This document shows positions 44,661-56,869 of a stretch of 64,000 nucleotides of DNA, one piece after another. The notes under the pieces were generated by a model. That model was not told where the DNA came from. It made no database searches and worked only from the letters and a program-made list of their open reading frames with translations. How positions within the stretch are numbered: the first letter of the stretch is position 1; the number at the start of each line of letters is the position of its first letter. The translations under genes were made by a program, and so were the position numbers. Location of the stretch: positions 62,001 through 126,000 of the forward strand of contig JARUPY010000087.1 in the NCBI GenBank assembly GCA_029817715.1, written 5' to 3'. The DNA comes from Melastoma dodecandrum (Eukaryota > Streptophyta > Magnoliopsida > Myrtales > Melastomataceae).

Positions 44661-47280
44661 CATTAATGAAGTCATGTAAGTACTTTATTAATGAAACAGA
44701 AACTTACAATAGAAGGTTCAACCTTCTACACAAAAGGAATTGTCCATAATACAGAAGAGCCATTCTTCTCTGCTTCTACCTTCTACTCCTTTTTATGTAA
44801 TAGAAAGGGAAAGCTTTGTTCCTCTAATATGTTCAAGCTATATGCTTATACAAAAGCTTTTGCATTTTACAAAAGTAAAGCTTATTAAAGCTGTTCGAGA
44901 AATACCTTTTCCTTTATTACCTTTCTTCCACCAGTTTTTCAAATGACAAAAAGGGGAAGAAATCTTGTTGAAGGGGATTTATTCTTTCTGTATTTGTTGG
45001 TAGAAAAACCATTTATTTTCTACAAATATAAGGGCATAGATGGCTATAACATAATAAAACTTATGTCAGGTATGCGAATAGTGATTTTATAGTCATATTT
45101 GCTGGGAGTGCAAAACTGAAAACTCAATATTTTTGTCAGACAAAATTACAGAGGTTTCAAGCTATGTACATCGCAAAAGTTTTGTGCTCTATGAAGGACA
45201 TGTTTTATAACAGTAGTTTCTTAGCTTTGTAAAATAAAAAGCACATGGTTTTGTTTACTCGAAGCTAGTACTCATACCTATCAAGGGGAGTCTTTTGCAA
45301 AACTATTTTCCTCAACGATGATTGTTTTCTTATTGTAAAAAAGAGACAGACTGTTGGTATGGTTTTGATGATACACCATACAGAAGCTTAACATTTTCTG
45401 TTACATAAGAAAGCTCGAATACACCGCAGAAGTTACTACCTTCTACAAGAAAATATTTTTATAATAACTAATTATGAAATTATGAAATTAAAGGACTATT
45501 CTTTGAAATTATCCTTATCGATTATGATATTTAATCTGAACAAAATTTTTATCAAAGAAAAAAATAAATAATATATTTTCAAATGAAGAAAATAAATTAT
45601 CTATTTACGAAAGATTCTACATCACAGATTTTGCGAATCATATTTTTCGACTAATAATTATTCTTTGATAACCAGACACCTCACTTGTCTTCGTGATGAA
45701 CATCACGGATCTCGCAAAATAACTTTTGAAAATAAATTTTGAATTATTTCTATTCATAGAAGATGATTAAGAATTTTTATTCATAGAAGGTGATTGAGAA
45801 TTTTCAATCTGAAACCTTCTGCAAGGTTCTATCCAAAGGGATTTGATTGAATTATATTATTATTAATTCCTATTTACATATTAAGAAAATTAATATTAAT
45901 GATTTATTTATTCACCATTTTTGTACAGTTAAATTTTTGTACAGTTAGTTAAATTTGCTTTCCATGGTTAGCTTTTGATTATGTAAATAGGTGAATTCAT
46001 TTATGTAAGAGTGTGAAGAAAATGTGCAAAAGACAAAGAAAGTGTATTAAGAACTTGGGAAAAATAGTAGATAGACATGAGAAACCTTGTTGAGTGAGTT
46101 CAAATTTTTGTTACTCACTCACGGGAAGAGACATGAGCTACATAAGGCTTTACCATTAGTGAAGCCTTTTGAGAGGGTGACTTGGAGGCCACAAGAGACT
46201 CATGGTTGGAGGCAGTCGCAGACATTGGAGGAGACATGCGGTTGGAGGCCAACGTACCAACGGTGCAGTGGGCCGGAGAGAAGGGTAGATACTCTAAGAA
46301 CACAGAAGGTGAGGGACTGATAGCTTTTGTAGCATAACGTTCTGTGTGTGCAGGAACTTTGGACAGGGGTTGTTGTCTGCTCACGTGGGGTTTGTCATGT
46401 TGTCACCATCTCGAGGAGGTTGCTCCAGTTGTGTGAAGCCATCGGAGGGAAAATCTATCCTTGGATAAAGGTTGTTGTCTTCTTGCATATGATTTGCTAT
46501 GTGCTGCCATGTGACACGCCACGAAGTCGTTGTCTTGAGGAACTGTGCAAGGAAAGTCTCAGTGAGGAGCTGTGCAGGCGAAGACACGTCCGAAGGAAAC
46601 GTCCAAATACTTGGTTACTTTTGCTAGTCACGCTAACCCGTATAAATTAATTGCTTTTGTTGCAAAACCTTCTGGTTTGTGCAATAGAAGGTTGATCGCG
46701 TATCACCTTTTGTAATCATTATTACATTTACGATTATTGATAACCATCTAAATCACGGGTGAATAGTAGACGTAAGCTAATTTGTCGAACCATTATAAAA
46801 TCCTTATGTCTATCAAATCGAATCGTGATCCGACTCATACGTTTTGTAGATACGAAAGAGTTATTTTATGTGCGGTGTTTGTGAAAAAAGAGTTAAATCC
46901 TTAATTGGACTTTAACATTAATTCATCAGCTCTTCGAGCGTAACACCTCCCTTATGATTGGGAGAAATGAAAGCGATTAATAATAAAAATTCTATTGTTA
47001 GTTTGTTTGAAGAAATTATTATGACTTTCATTTGCATTGGTACGTAGACTACGACGGAACGACAACAATGAGACAACTATATTTTTGACGAGGTTCTCCG
47101 GTTGCCTGTACTTAAAAGTCTATGTTGTTGATTTTATTCCATCCCTTTCCCGATAATCAATCCAAAGAAATAGTTGAAATGAAATCAAATCCTTATTTCA
47201 AAAGAAAATGATATGGTTTTTATCAGGGAAATAGAATGGTGATTTCTTTACTCATTTGATTCTCTCTCAGTCTGTTCATT
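44661..47280. other. AT-rich sequence downstream of copia RT, no gene recognised
   Basis: It probably contains the copia 3' untranslated part and an LTR. The text near 46,740-46,900 has the character of a copia LTR end, but I could not pair it with a second copy. Short inverted elements of the type GAAGGTTCAACCTTC (44,713-44,727) recur. A 77-codon frame at 46,087-46,320 has no recognisable motif. Confidence 0.4.
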
Positions 47281-47340
47281 CCCCTCCCTTATTGAAACCA
47301 AAACATGAAATGGTTCAGGAACTTATTGCGTCTTATGATT

Positions 47341-50300
47341 CTAAGTAGTGCTCATGATGTCCAAAGAAATCCCAAGAGGATTCCCGACTTCCTCTTCCAG
47401 AACAACCAGCAGGTTCCCTGTTGGTTGCAGAAAGGATCTGGGTATATGGTACCTAAATTTGAAGCAATTGGGATGCGAGTTTTTATTCAAAAATATGAAG
47501 TGATAATTTGTCGGTATTTTCAAAATCAGTGTCTGATAGGGTTTGAGTAATTACCATGTCTGTGAAGGTTTCCCTGATGAGGTATGGAAGGAGACCCAAT
47601 ATCTGCCAATGCTTTGTCCATTGACCCAAACTTCCCCCTTTCCCATGGAAGCAAGGTTCAACGCCACTGGATCACTTCCTGGTGGCTCGTCAAAGAAGGT
47701 CTGCCATTTTTTACCATATTAGTAAAAGTAACAGCTTAGTTGACAGAAACATAACAATTGTATTTGTTTGAGGCAGATGGTGTTCCTTAGTACATGCATA
47801 GATATCTGGAAAGTAATGAACTGAATGTTACACATGATTACCTTGTACCATATCAGTCGCCGGCTTGTTGAGGTACCAAAGGTTTGCCACTGAACTTTGG
47901 TAGAATCAAAATCCGCAAATATTTGCCTCGTCTCTCCATAAAGTCCAACCTTCATGTTTGTTATCAAAATTTGTCGGTCATAACAAAATGGTTGGCTTAT
48001 TTTTGTTCTTCTTTTATGAACTCAACGATGAAGTTAAGCTTTTCTTTTTATGGGGACAGGAGCCATGACAAGTGGTGCTTTTGATCCTTTATAATATCCC
48101 AATCACCCACACTAAGTTCGCAATAACGATGTAGATTTTCCTTGCAAATTTCCCAACCCTATAGAGGACATCCACTAGGTGAAAAAAGAAATACCTGGTA
48201 TCCCCAGGAATAGTTAGTGATATCCTTATCACCTATTGTCACCCTTCGTAATCCAGCAACCTTGTGCTCAAGATATGCTCCTGAATTCTATTCGAGATAG
48301 TCAAAAGGCCCTGTTATTTATGCATTCAAAAAGCTCAAATTTCCTTTTCAATTGACCTTCATTGTCCGTGAGATTAAGTGCTCGAGAAATAGTTGGAGGT
48401 GTTAGTCGCAACTTACAGGTAGCCCGACCGTTATACTGAGTAACGAGATAAGATTTGTCCCTTTCGTCAGAGGAACTGCTTCTTGTAGATTAAATATGGT
48501 ATCGGTATGATTCCCATGAGCAGATCCTGATGGCCAACAAATAAGCAACTTAATAAGCACATGGTATACAGAGGTGATTAAAAGAATTGGAGTGACAGCT
48601 TATGTTCTAAACATTATAACATGCATGGATAGACAGGCGTGCCTGCATATACACCATTGATGAATGCATGTAAAGCGTGGCCGTGGGAGACAACATTCAG
48701 TCGATATTCACCATCTGCATTATTATGCTCCAGCCTAGATTTAATAGTGCCAGAGTCAATGGCTTCCCATGAAAGCTTTCAAAGAAAATTTTTGGAAGCA
48801 ATGATTGTTCTAACGTGGTCTACCTGCAAGTGTACCAAAGATAATCAGATGCGTCCTTCGTTGTACTTATATGGTCTATCAAGGTGTTTGCCCTCATAGA
48901 CGCCATGTCGAAGGAAACTATAATTTCTTTGTACTCCAGCCATCTGTTTTCCAGGTCAAACTTCTGCCAACTTACTGCTACCCTTGAGTTCTTCTCCACC
49001 GTAACCTGTTTGGGTCAAGTAGAATAATATGCCTGTTATCTGCATTTTCCAGATTATTTTCAATCTATGGGAATACTCCCATGAAAATGGAGCTTAATGC
49101 TATCTGTAATTAGAAAGGAGGATGTATTACCCTGGCCGTGTTAAAAATTACAGTCTTGCAGTCAGGTAGGATGCTAATTGAGTTCGGAAGCAATAGGTAA
49201 CGAATATTCTGGAAGCTGATGTAAGCACTTTGTTTGTCATTGTTTACAAGGAAAGATGTGCAGTTTCCTGATGCTTCTCTAAACACATATGCCTAAACAA
49301 GGGGAACTTATTAGACTTCAATACAGTCATATAAATGTAAGTGACTATACAACTCTCCGTTGAAGGAATCTTACTTGTTGATTGGGTCCCAAAGAAAAAT
49401 TACTTATCCTCCCAAATAGCAGAGGTTTCAAGCACAGTTTGATCGCGTCATGTAATTCCTTAAGATGCCCCCACTTTGGCTGCCTGATTATGCCTGGGTT
49501 CAATCATGTATAGTACTAGTAGCAATATATATATATATGGTAACCAATTTTATCTTGTTTTGCTAGACTCACCGTATTCATCGATTGGAGCATCATCATA
49601 ATAACTCGTGGCTACAAATGCTGAAGCTGTTCTGCCAAAATTTGTTCCACCATGATACTATGGAAAGAAGTCAGTGGGTAGAGTAAGTGGTTTCAAATTA
49701 TTGAGACATTAATGAAAATTCTGCGTACCATGTAGTAGTTGACATAACTTCCTTTCTTCGCAACGAACAATGCTACATGAAATGCAATATCTTCCACCGA
49801 TCTGGTCAATTGCTCGCCTCCATAGACTTGATATCTGTATAAATGGATGAGAAAGTTGTTAAGAATTGTGTTTTAGGTTGTTTTACAAGAAAGAGAGCCC
49901 CTCGGAAATGGGATTCTGGATTACAGAGTACACTTACAGACTCGTCCAATTTTCAGTCCAAATAGATGGCTTATTCGGCGAGTTTGGTCCTTCAAATGTT
50001 TCCCCACATTGCAGCCCGTTGCAAGCATTGATCTGTACATTGACAGAATCATCATGAGTTTTTGGCGGTAGCGTTTGGAAGGAAAAAAAATCGGGTTATG
50101 ACTTGTTTATGTGAAGGCCTCTGGAAGATATGAAGGGAACTCACCACTGGGTCTGGAGCATCATCTTGCTTACACATGACCCAAGGGACGCCTGTTTGGA
50201 GCCCCACTGCCATTTCAGCTGCCCAACTGACATATGGTGGACCTTTCTCATGGAAGGCTGCTTCCACCATTTTGTATTCATTCTCAATCTGAAGTTCCCA

Positions 50301-51729
50301 GCAAAACCAAAACACGGAACAAGCATTGGCCAGGACTCTGCTTTTGATAAATACTAATTATTAGTTTGGTAACGGATGCTGACAAAATAAAAAGTCTAAA
50401 CCTGGGAAAGTATGATGGGTCCTCCTTGTGAAGCATATAGTTGTTCTACTTGCATCATGTTAACTATCCGTGTTGTGAAATTCTGCATGTGCAACTGCAA
50501 ACAAAGAAGCGAATCAATGCTTGTGGTCACACATCCTTTTCAGCTTTCCCATACGTGTTCTGCGATAATAAGTTGTTTAGAATTCTTAAACATGCTCCAA
50601 GGAGTGCAATAAGCACCACAAGCAAACCACTCATTTCAATTTTCTGATTGGTTTCGTCACCTTGCCTAAACATAAATCTTATCCTTCTTTCTGTAAATCT
50701 TGTGCAAGGTTGGTTTGCAATGGAGAGATTTACTGCTCATAATTTCGTCAATTGGAGTTTATTTTTTGCATCACGTTTGAGACATCGATGACTGGAGTTT
50801 AAATTTCAGAACCGTTTGGGCTGAGTAGATCCATGTATATAGATTTATGATTGCAAAATGCAAATCAATAAGCAAACCTGAAGTCCCAGTTAAACAAATT
50901 GTGTTCCTATTCTTAATTCATCATTTCAGGCAATTGAAGGATGGTCATACCTTGAATGGTTCATTGTCAGAGCGGAACACGATCCCCGGAATGTCATGTA
51001 GCCAAAATGGGAGACCCCTTTATCAGAAATTCTTCAGAGTCAGTAAAAAAAGTTTGTTGGATTTTGTTTATGACAGAAGAAGAATGCACCAAGTTTTAAA
51101 CAAGTTCCTACCCATATGTCCATTCACTCTCAATGTATGGCCCAATTCTAAGGCATGCATAGAGGCCTTGCGCATGAACTTCCTTCATGAACTTCACTAG
51201 ATCTCTCCTTCCGCTAAAATCGTACTACAGTATGAATGATTGGTAAGGATGTGAAAATTGGTGGAGTCGGTACTACAGGTTCAAAACAGAAAGAATAGAG
51301 ATCAAGATTAGAAGGTTCTACATTTCCCTGTTGTGGCTCGTGCAGATTCCAAAATACATATGTTTGTATGACATCGATTCCTCCTTGTTTAGCCTTGGCT
51401 ATCAGAGATGGCCACATCTGCAATGTAAGAATGATGATGGAGACAACTTATTGGAATTTCTTGGTTGATGATTTATCAGTTGGTTCTTTCTGTACAACAG
51501 ATTTTATGATTGTGAAGAAACACTACTAGAAATGGGGTTAACAAGGTACCTCCGGAGTGCTGCGAGGATAGTGAATTGAACCAGAGAAAAGGATCTTGCG
51601 CTCGCCATTGATGATCAGCGACCTCCCATCAAATGTCACTTCGCCCCCCAAGCATGTCGCCAGAATAGCTCTGGAGAGCATTACTATCACGAGACGCCTC
51701 CACCCAGGTAAAGCCACCAACCTGCTCAT
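47341..51729 (-). CDS. Beta-galactosidase, GH35 family, BGAL16-like (18 exons)
   Basis: It hydrolyses terminal beta-D-galactose from cell-wall pectin and hemicellulose side chains and is expected in the apoplast. The exons, listed 5' to 3' on the minus strand, are 51729-51550, 51417-51322, 51224-51112, 51017-50951, 50494-50402, 50288-50145, 50032-49938, 49834-49729, 49657-49573, 49493-49375, 49292-49131, 49005-48824, 48734-48643, 48526-48417, 48287-48195, 47949-47842, 47700-47555 and 47452-47341. All join in frame to 2,103 nt (700 aa). Residues 1 to ~27 form a signal peptide, then [30 protein letters not shown]. The GH35 signature [13 protein letters not shown] holds the acid/base (E187), and SIWTENWTS holds the nucleophile (E258). 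No C-terminal SUEL lectin domain is present. The chosen Met precedes the signal peptide and lies ~130 bp after a TATA box; an upstream in-frame Met (51,777) is possible. Intron 13 uses a GC donor, and the C-terminus ends ~5 residues early. Confidence 0.93.
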
Positions 51730-51861
51730 GATATTTACGTATTTCGCTGCTTTTCCTTGCGCTCGGCTCATCGAAAGCGAGTTGATAGTTTTTCCACTTC
51801 TAAAAGGTTTTGTGGGCACGGGCATTAGAGCAGCTCGGAAATGCACTCTGGAGAGTAGTAG

Positions 51862-51868
51862 TTTTATA
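51862..51868 (-). promoter_or_regulatory. TATA box of the beta-galactosidase gene
   Basis: The minus strand reads CTTATAAAACT. It lies ~135 bp upstream of the chosen start codon and would place transcription start near 51,835, leaving a ~100-nt leader. An upstream in-frame Met at 51,846 would then lie outside the transcript, which favours a downstream Met. Confidence 0.5.
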
Positions 51869-51869
51869 A

Positions 51870-53734
51870 GTAAGAGCAGGATGATCTGACTGAATTTGAA
51901 ATGTTTATGCGAAGGTCAGTTAACGGAGATGAATCTCCTAGTAATGATTTTTAAATTGCAGAGATTTGTTTTCTCAATAACTTTAGCTTGCACTGTGAAT
52001 TTCCATTCTGACATTGCCTAGCCATGCTTTCCGCATGACAGAGAAACAAGTTAGCCATCTGGTGTGCATGCTACGGCAGATAGATTCATGGAAATCTTGT
52101 GGACGTAGCAACTCATCTTTAAAATCATGTCGGGCACTTCAAATATTTGTGAATGATGTCGTGCAAGGTCGGTTCTATCTGGTTAACGACGTCCATGAGT
52201 CAGTGAGTTTCAGATGCCTATACCCATCAAACTACCGGAAGCAACAGGAAGAAGAAGGAGAAGGATGCCGACTGTGGCGAGATCATGTAATGCAGACTTA
52301 CAGCTAAGCTGGGCGCCTTGGATCGTTAATATTTTTTTCAATAAAAGAAGCGTGTGTATTCTGGGGTTCGAGGGAAGGGACCGAGATATGTCCATCTCAA
52401 GCGATCCTGGATTCCATCTTATTGATGGCATTTAATTATTAGATTGGATCCAAGAGTTAGAGAAAGAAGGTGCTCCACTTGATTATTTCTTTTGCGTAAT
52501 GTGTGTAATAAAAACATATGAACAGGGATATTGTCCATGAAATGTAGCTTGTCCCGAACAAACCGGTCAGCGTGCTGGTGGTCGTATTCATCTCCTCATG
52601 CCAAATCAACGGCTTCCTGAAATTTTAGGACAGCCCAGAATGTGGTGATGACCAAGAAAAAACTTTAGCGGGTGGACTTCTGTAGGGATTTGTCTGTGAA
52701 CGGTTTCCACGGGAACCAAGAAAAGAAAATTAAAATAATAATAATAATAAATTGGGATTGGGCGACATTGAACGGCCTAATCACGTTATGTATTTGGACA
52801 TGGTTAGTGGTGTTGAGATTTAAGATCCCATCAACACGGCGGATAAACCTCGTCCCCTGTTTCTTGACACTCCCTGTCCGGGCGTTGACTATCTTGAAAT
52901 CTATTATAAACAGACAGATGGGGATGACTACTAGTAATATAATTTGATTTGCATTGTTACATTTGTATCATTCGATCTTTGTGCAACGTGGCATTTCTTC
53001 GCCAAATGAATGACCTAAAATCAGCCCAAAGGAAAGCCTACTTTGGAGAAATGAAGCAAAGCCCAAATAGAAAATACATCACCGAAAAAATTAAAAAATA
53101 ATAATTGAAGAAGAATCCACCTCTCTTAAACATAAACTAAACATCGAACTAGCATTAGATTAAGATATAGAGAGCCTTTCTAACACTTTCCGTGCACCGT
53201 CGTCCAATTCTACGAAACCTCCTTTCCTGACTTCTCCTCCAAAGCATTGCCCGAATATGAAGTCATTCCAAATCCACATTTAAGGAATGATTAGACGTGC
53301 GGGCAACTCCCCATTGATCCAAATCCAAAATTTACATCCTCGACGAAAAGAAAATCTATGTTCACCCGCTCAGGAGGATTCAGATATGGTTTCCTTTTCG
53401 TTAAAATAAAGAGCTTCTTTTTGGAGTTTTCATTAAATTATCATTCTTTTAATGGAAGTTATTTTTCCATCTAATTTTTATTAGGAATAGTACGAAGGAC
53501 GTTTCAAGCTTTTTGCATGTATAATTCTAATCCATTACTTTTATAGATAATAAATTTGATATGAAATTTTGAGAACTACTTAAGAGATTAACATGGAACC
53601 CCTTTTTTTATTTTCTCTTTTTAAAAGCTTGAAATCTTTACTTGTATCTCAAGTCAAATGAGTTAAGTCATTATAATTATGTCATCACCCCCCGGAACCC
53701 AACCGCTTCAGAATTGCTTTCTCGTTCCGTGTGA
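51870..53734. other. Intergenic region between two divergent genes
   Basis: About 1.9 kb separate the head-to-head beta-galactosidase and RING genes. I see no coding region. A short (AAT)n microsatellite lies at ~52,733-52,750. The promoters of both genes should lie here. Confidence 0.55.
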
Positions 53735-53776
53735 TTGCTTTCTATCCAAAAAGAAGATTTATCTTGTGGCTCAACT

Positions 53777-54385
53777 ATGGACAACAACGAAGAGTCCAAG
53801 AGGAACTCCCGGCCAAGATCGCCCGCTACCCCCTTGTCCCCGATCGATGAAGCAGAGGCTGGGTCTTCCCCCCGGGAATTACACGGGGGACTCGGCTTCG
53901 GCCCTGCCTCCGATGATGAGAGTGGCACCCACGAGGACTACAACATGGACGGTTTGGACGATTATGAGTATTTCTCGAGTAGCCAGTTCCTGGAAGGTGA
54001 AGGCAGCAATAGCTATCGTGAGAGCAACGCTGACGAGGAAGAGGATGATGACCTGGACCTTGATCTCGAGGACATCGATCCGGACGAGCTGTCATACGAG
54101 GAGCTGATCGAGTTAGGGGAGATAATAGGAGAAGAGAGCCGGGGGATACCGAGGGAACAGGCTGGAAAGTGTTTGAGAAGTTGCTTGTTCAAAAAGAACG
54201 AGTGGGTGACAGAGATCGACAGGTGCGTGATATGTCAGGTTGAGTACGAAGAAGGCGAGGGGGTCGTCGCGGTCAACCCATGCAATCATCCTTACCATGT
54301 GGAATGTATAACTCAGTGGCTTCTACTCAAGAGGACTTGTCCGATTTGTAGCTCCGAGGTTTCTCCAACCAAAGATTGTGTATAG
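53777..54385 (+). CDS. RING-H2 E3 ubiquitin ligase, BIG BROTHER-like, intronless
   Basis: It is a predicted E3 that would recruit an E2 through its RING and transfer ubiquitin. In BIG BROTHER-family members this limits organ growth. The predicted protein has 202 residues (216 if the in-frame Met at 53,735 is used). Residues 1-100 are low-complexity and acidic (a run of D/E at ~85-100). DPDELSYEELIELGEIIGEE (101-120) is the conserved block before the RING in BIG BROTHER and relatives. The RING-H2 ligands are C150, C153, C169, H171, H174, C177, C188 and C191, with W181 at the E2-contact position. No transmembrane segment is seen. The chosen Met begins MDNNEESKRN. Known plant BIG BROTHER genes contain introns, so an intronless copy may be a retrogene. 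It is divergent to the beta-galactosidase gene. Confidence 0.85.
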   Translation: MDNNEESKRNSRPRSPATPLSPIDEAEAGSSPRELHGGLGFGPASDDESGTHEDYNMDGLDDYEYFSSSQFLEGEGSNSYRESNADEEEDDDLDLDLEDIDPDELSYEELIELGEIIGEESRGIPREQAGKCLRSCLFKKNEWVTEIDRCVICQVEYEEGEGVVAVNPCNHPYHVECITQWLLLKRTCPICSSEVSPTKDCV

Positions 54386-54479
54386 TAGTTACAATTCCAT
54401 TACATTTCAAGGGGCTATAATTCAAAAAACTTTGGATATCATTTCGTGTTTTGGATAGAAGAGGCTATCGTCCCAGGTC

Positions 54480-54850
54480 TTTCCCGTGAAGTTTACTAAA
54501 ATTTCGGCTTTTTTAGTAAAATTTTACTAAACAACACCCTTTTCTTAATAAATTATCACGATTGGTAACGAACCCTTGGGCTTAGTAAAAGCTTAGTACC
54601 GATGTAGGGACTTTTAAGAAACTCTTGTAATGGGCCCGTAAAAATTACTAAGTTGATCAACAGTATTTTACTAAACAGTGTATTTTACTAAAAAATCCAG
54701 TAAAAACTTTGTACTTTTTACTAAGACAAATGACTCAAGTTTAGTAAACTTTACGAAAATTGTCGAAGAATTTTTAGTAAATTTACTAAACAGTAGGCTC
54801 ATGGGCTTAGTAAATCACGAGACTAATAAACAGTGTAAATACCCCAAACT
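54480..54850. repeat. TTTACTAAA/TTTAGTAAA-rich palindromic patch 1
   Basis: The patch contains TAGTAAAATTTTACTA (~54,515-54,530), TTTACTAAACAGT twice (~54,669 and ~54,784), TTTAGTAAATTTACTAAAC and several partial copies. The motif is its own near-reverse complement, so both strands show it. It begins ~95 bp after the RING gene stop. Confidence 0.75.
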
Positions 54851-56869
54851 TTCAAATTTTTATTTATTTTATTTTATTTATGTAATCAAACCCACGTTAA
54901 TCCCACGAGTTACTTATGTCTCCCCAACACTAACAATTATCCAAAGGACCTTTTCTACTAACCTCTTCACGAATTTTCCTCTAACAGATACTAACCTGAG
55001 CACCATCACGTTAGAGATCCTGCAAATCAGCAAACAATAGTCAATCAATAATAGTTCCAACGAGATCCTCCCCACTTACTCTCACACCCATGATCTTCCC
55101 CGAGATTTTTGGGAGATCTCACCAAGACACGATCCCCAGGAGGGAAATCTTTTCTTCTTCCCACAGGATCGGAGAAAAAAAGAGGTATGACAGACGAGGC
55201 TTGATCAGAGATTCTCCTACAACTCACCGAATCCCAGTCATCTTCCAGCCAAGGTAGGTCCATGCCAAAGACATGGAAACTCCCCTCGCTAACTTAAACC
55301 CGACGACCGTCAAACACGACGGAGACAATCGCTCCATCAGCCACTAGCTCTTTCAAGTGCTCCTGCGGCTTCCTTGAACCTTCCTCGGGCCATCCCGGGG
55401 CGAGGACACTTCCTCGGTGAGTTCCCCTCCTTTCTTCTCCAAAACCACTAGCCATGTTTCTTGCTTTGAACGTGGCTTAACACCATTGCCTCTTCATCCT
55501 TGGCCTGCCGCATACATCATGGGATGAGGGACATTGCGCCCTCTGGATGAGCTCGTCGCTACTGGAAACGCAAGCAAAGGACCGCCGGTGCGCCATCCTC
55601 CGCCGACACTTAACCATAATGGAAACAAGTCGTAACTACCTAAACTCCTCTAGCAATATATATTTGCCCATTCCTCAGACCTCAAAGCTTACTGATAGCT
55701 TTGGAGGTCGATCTTGCATTCCTTTTCGGCATGGAGGTGTTGGGACATCTCCCACCCTTTTGTTTTGGCTGTTTTCTACAATAACGCCTCTAAAGGAAAG
55801 TTTTTCTTTTTTTTTTTATCGAGCACCAAGTTATGCCCCCCGAAACTAGCGCCACCTTCGCTGTCCGCGACAGAACAGTCTGTCGCATCATTATTTCCGA
55901 GGGCATTTTGGGAGATCTAACCGTTGGATCTTGTTCAAAGTTTTGAAGAAGAAACTAGACTTCAAGGGGTTGTTTGCATATATTAATCAATCGTTGAATT
56001 TTCTGTAATAACAAGATACGACGTCGTGAACAGACCATACACCAAGTGAGGTCTGCCGAGCAGCGCTACTTCACTCATTGCGCAATGCCGGCAGATCAAA
56101 CCGTTGGAGTGTCCTCAACTTTTGTAGATATGTTCTTCACTTTTCTATGGTGATTTGGACATATCATATGCATTTTTCATCAACCGGATGCAAGGTTTCC
56201 CATTTTTGTTTTCGGAATTCTTCTTGGCCAAAATCAGATCGAGCTCACAGAACCATTTTATCTTTACGTCCATATACCTATTGATCCCACCATTGGATGT
56301 TTCTCGTATATCTTCCTTGCTTAATCATCTTTATTTTGACATATCATGTGCATTTTTTCACTTTGTGGATGAAAAGATATCAATTTCTTTTCCCACGGCT
56401 CCAGTTAGCCAGTCTGGACAGGCTATCTAGATTACTTCCGATTTTTGCACGAGCATATCTCTTTATTCAACAATTGGATTCAGCTGAAATTTCACAGAAA
56501 TACTCTTCGTTTCATAAGCTTTTTGTAGAATCTTTTTACATCTCGATCGGACATTCGATGTTCGTAATATGATGGGAATAATTCCGCGAATATAAACTGC
56601 TTCGATTTTGCGAACAGCCAACTTCGTTCCATGATTGCGAGAGATTGTATTGTTGGATTCTCATGAAATTTTTGTAGGTTATTCATTAAGTTTCGGATCT
56701 ACGGGTTCATATCTCATTCGAATAGAAGGAACCTAGCTCAAGTTACGAATTATTTTGCAGATTGTGCTCAATTTTACTATCTTATGTTTTTATCTTATTT
56801 TGCATGTACAATGAGCACGCCATTCGGAGGGATCGACACGAAAGTTTCGAAGATTTACTCCAAACTGCA
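54851..56869. other. Intergenic sequence, no gene recognised
   Basis: A minus-strand frame at 55,045-55,263 (LPWLEDDWDSVSCRRI, PPGDRVLVRSP) has no domain I recognise and may be a transposon scrap. Between ~55,915 and 56,690, phrases of the type CCGTTGGAT / CATTGGATGT and GACATATCAT(A/G)TGCATTTTT recur at irregular spacing, as in diverged internal repeats of a retrotransposon LTR or leader. Confidence 0.4.

Noticed and set aside
46087..46320. 77-codon frame as a possible small gene
   Set aside because: Repetitive TGGAGGC text in probable LTR-derived DNA, with no motif.
48779..48823. Frameshift or pseudogenisation of beta-galactosidase after exon 12
   Set aside because: A 48-bp intron with acceptor TTGAAAG gives the wrong frame. 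Using the acceptor AAATCTAG at 48,735 gives an 89-bp intron and restores an in-frame [24 protein letters not shown], so the gene is intact.
53679..54107. 142-codon plus-strand frame and 89-codon minus-strand frame over the RING gene
   Set aside because: They are shadow frames of the BIG BROTHER-like coding sequence with no recognisable motif.
55045..55263. Minus-strand 72-codon frame as a conserved gene
   Set aside because: I do not recognise a domain. It may be a transposon scrap, but I cannot name it.
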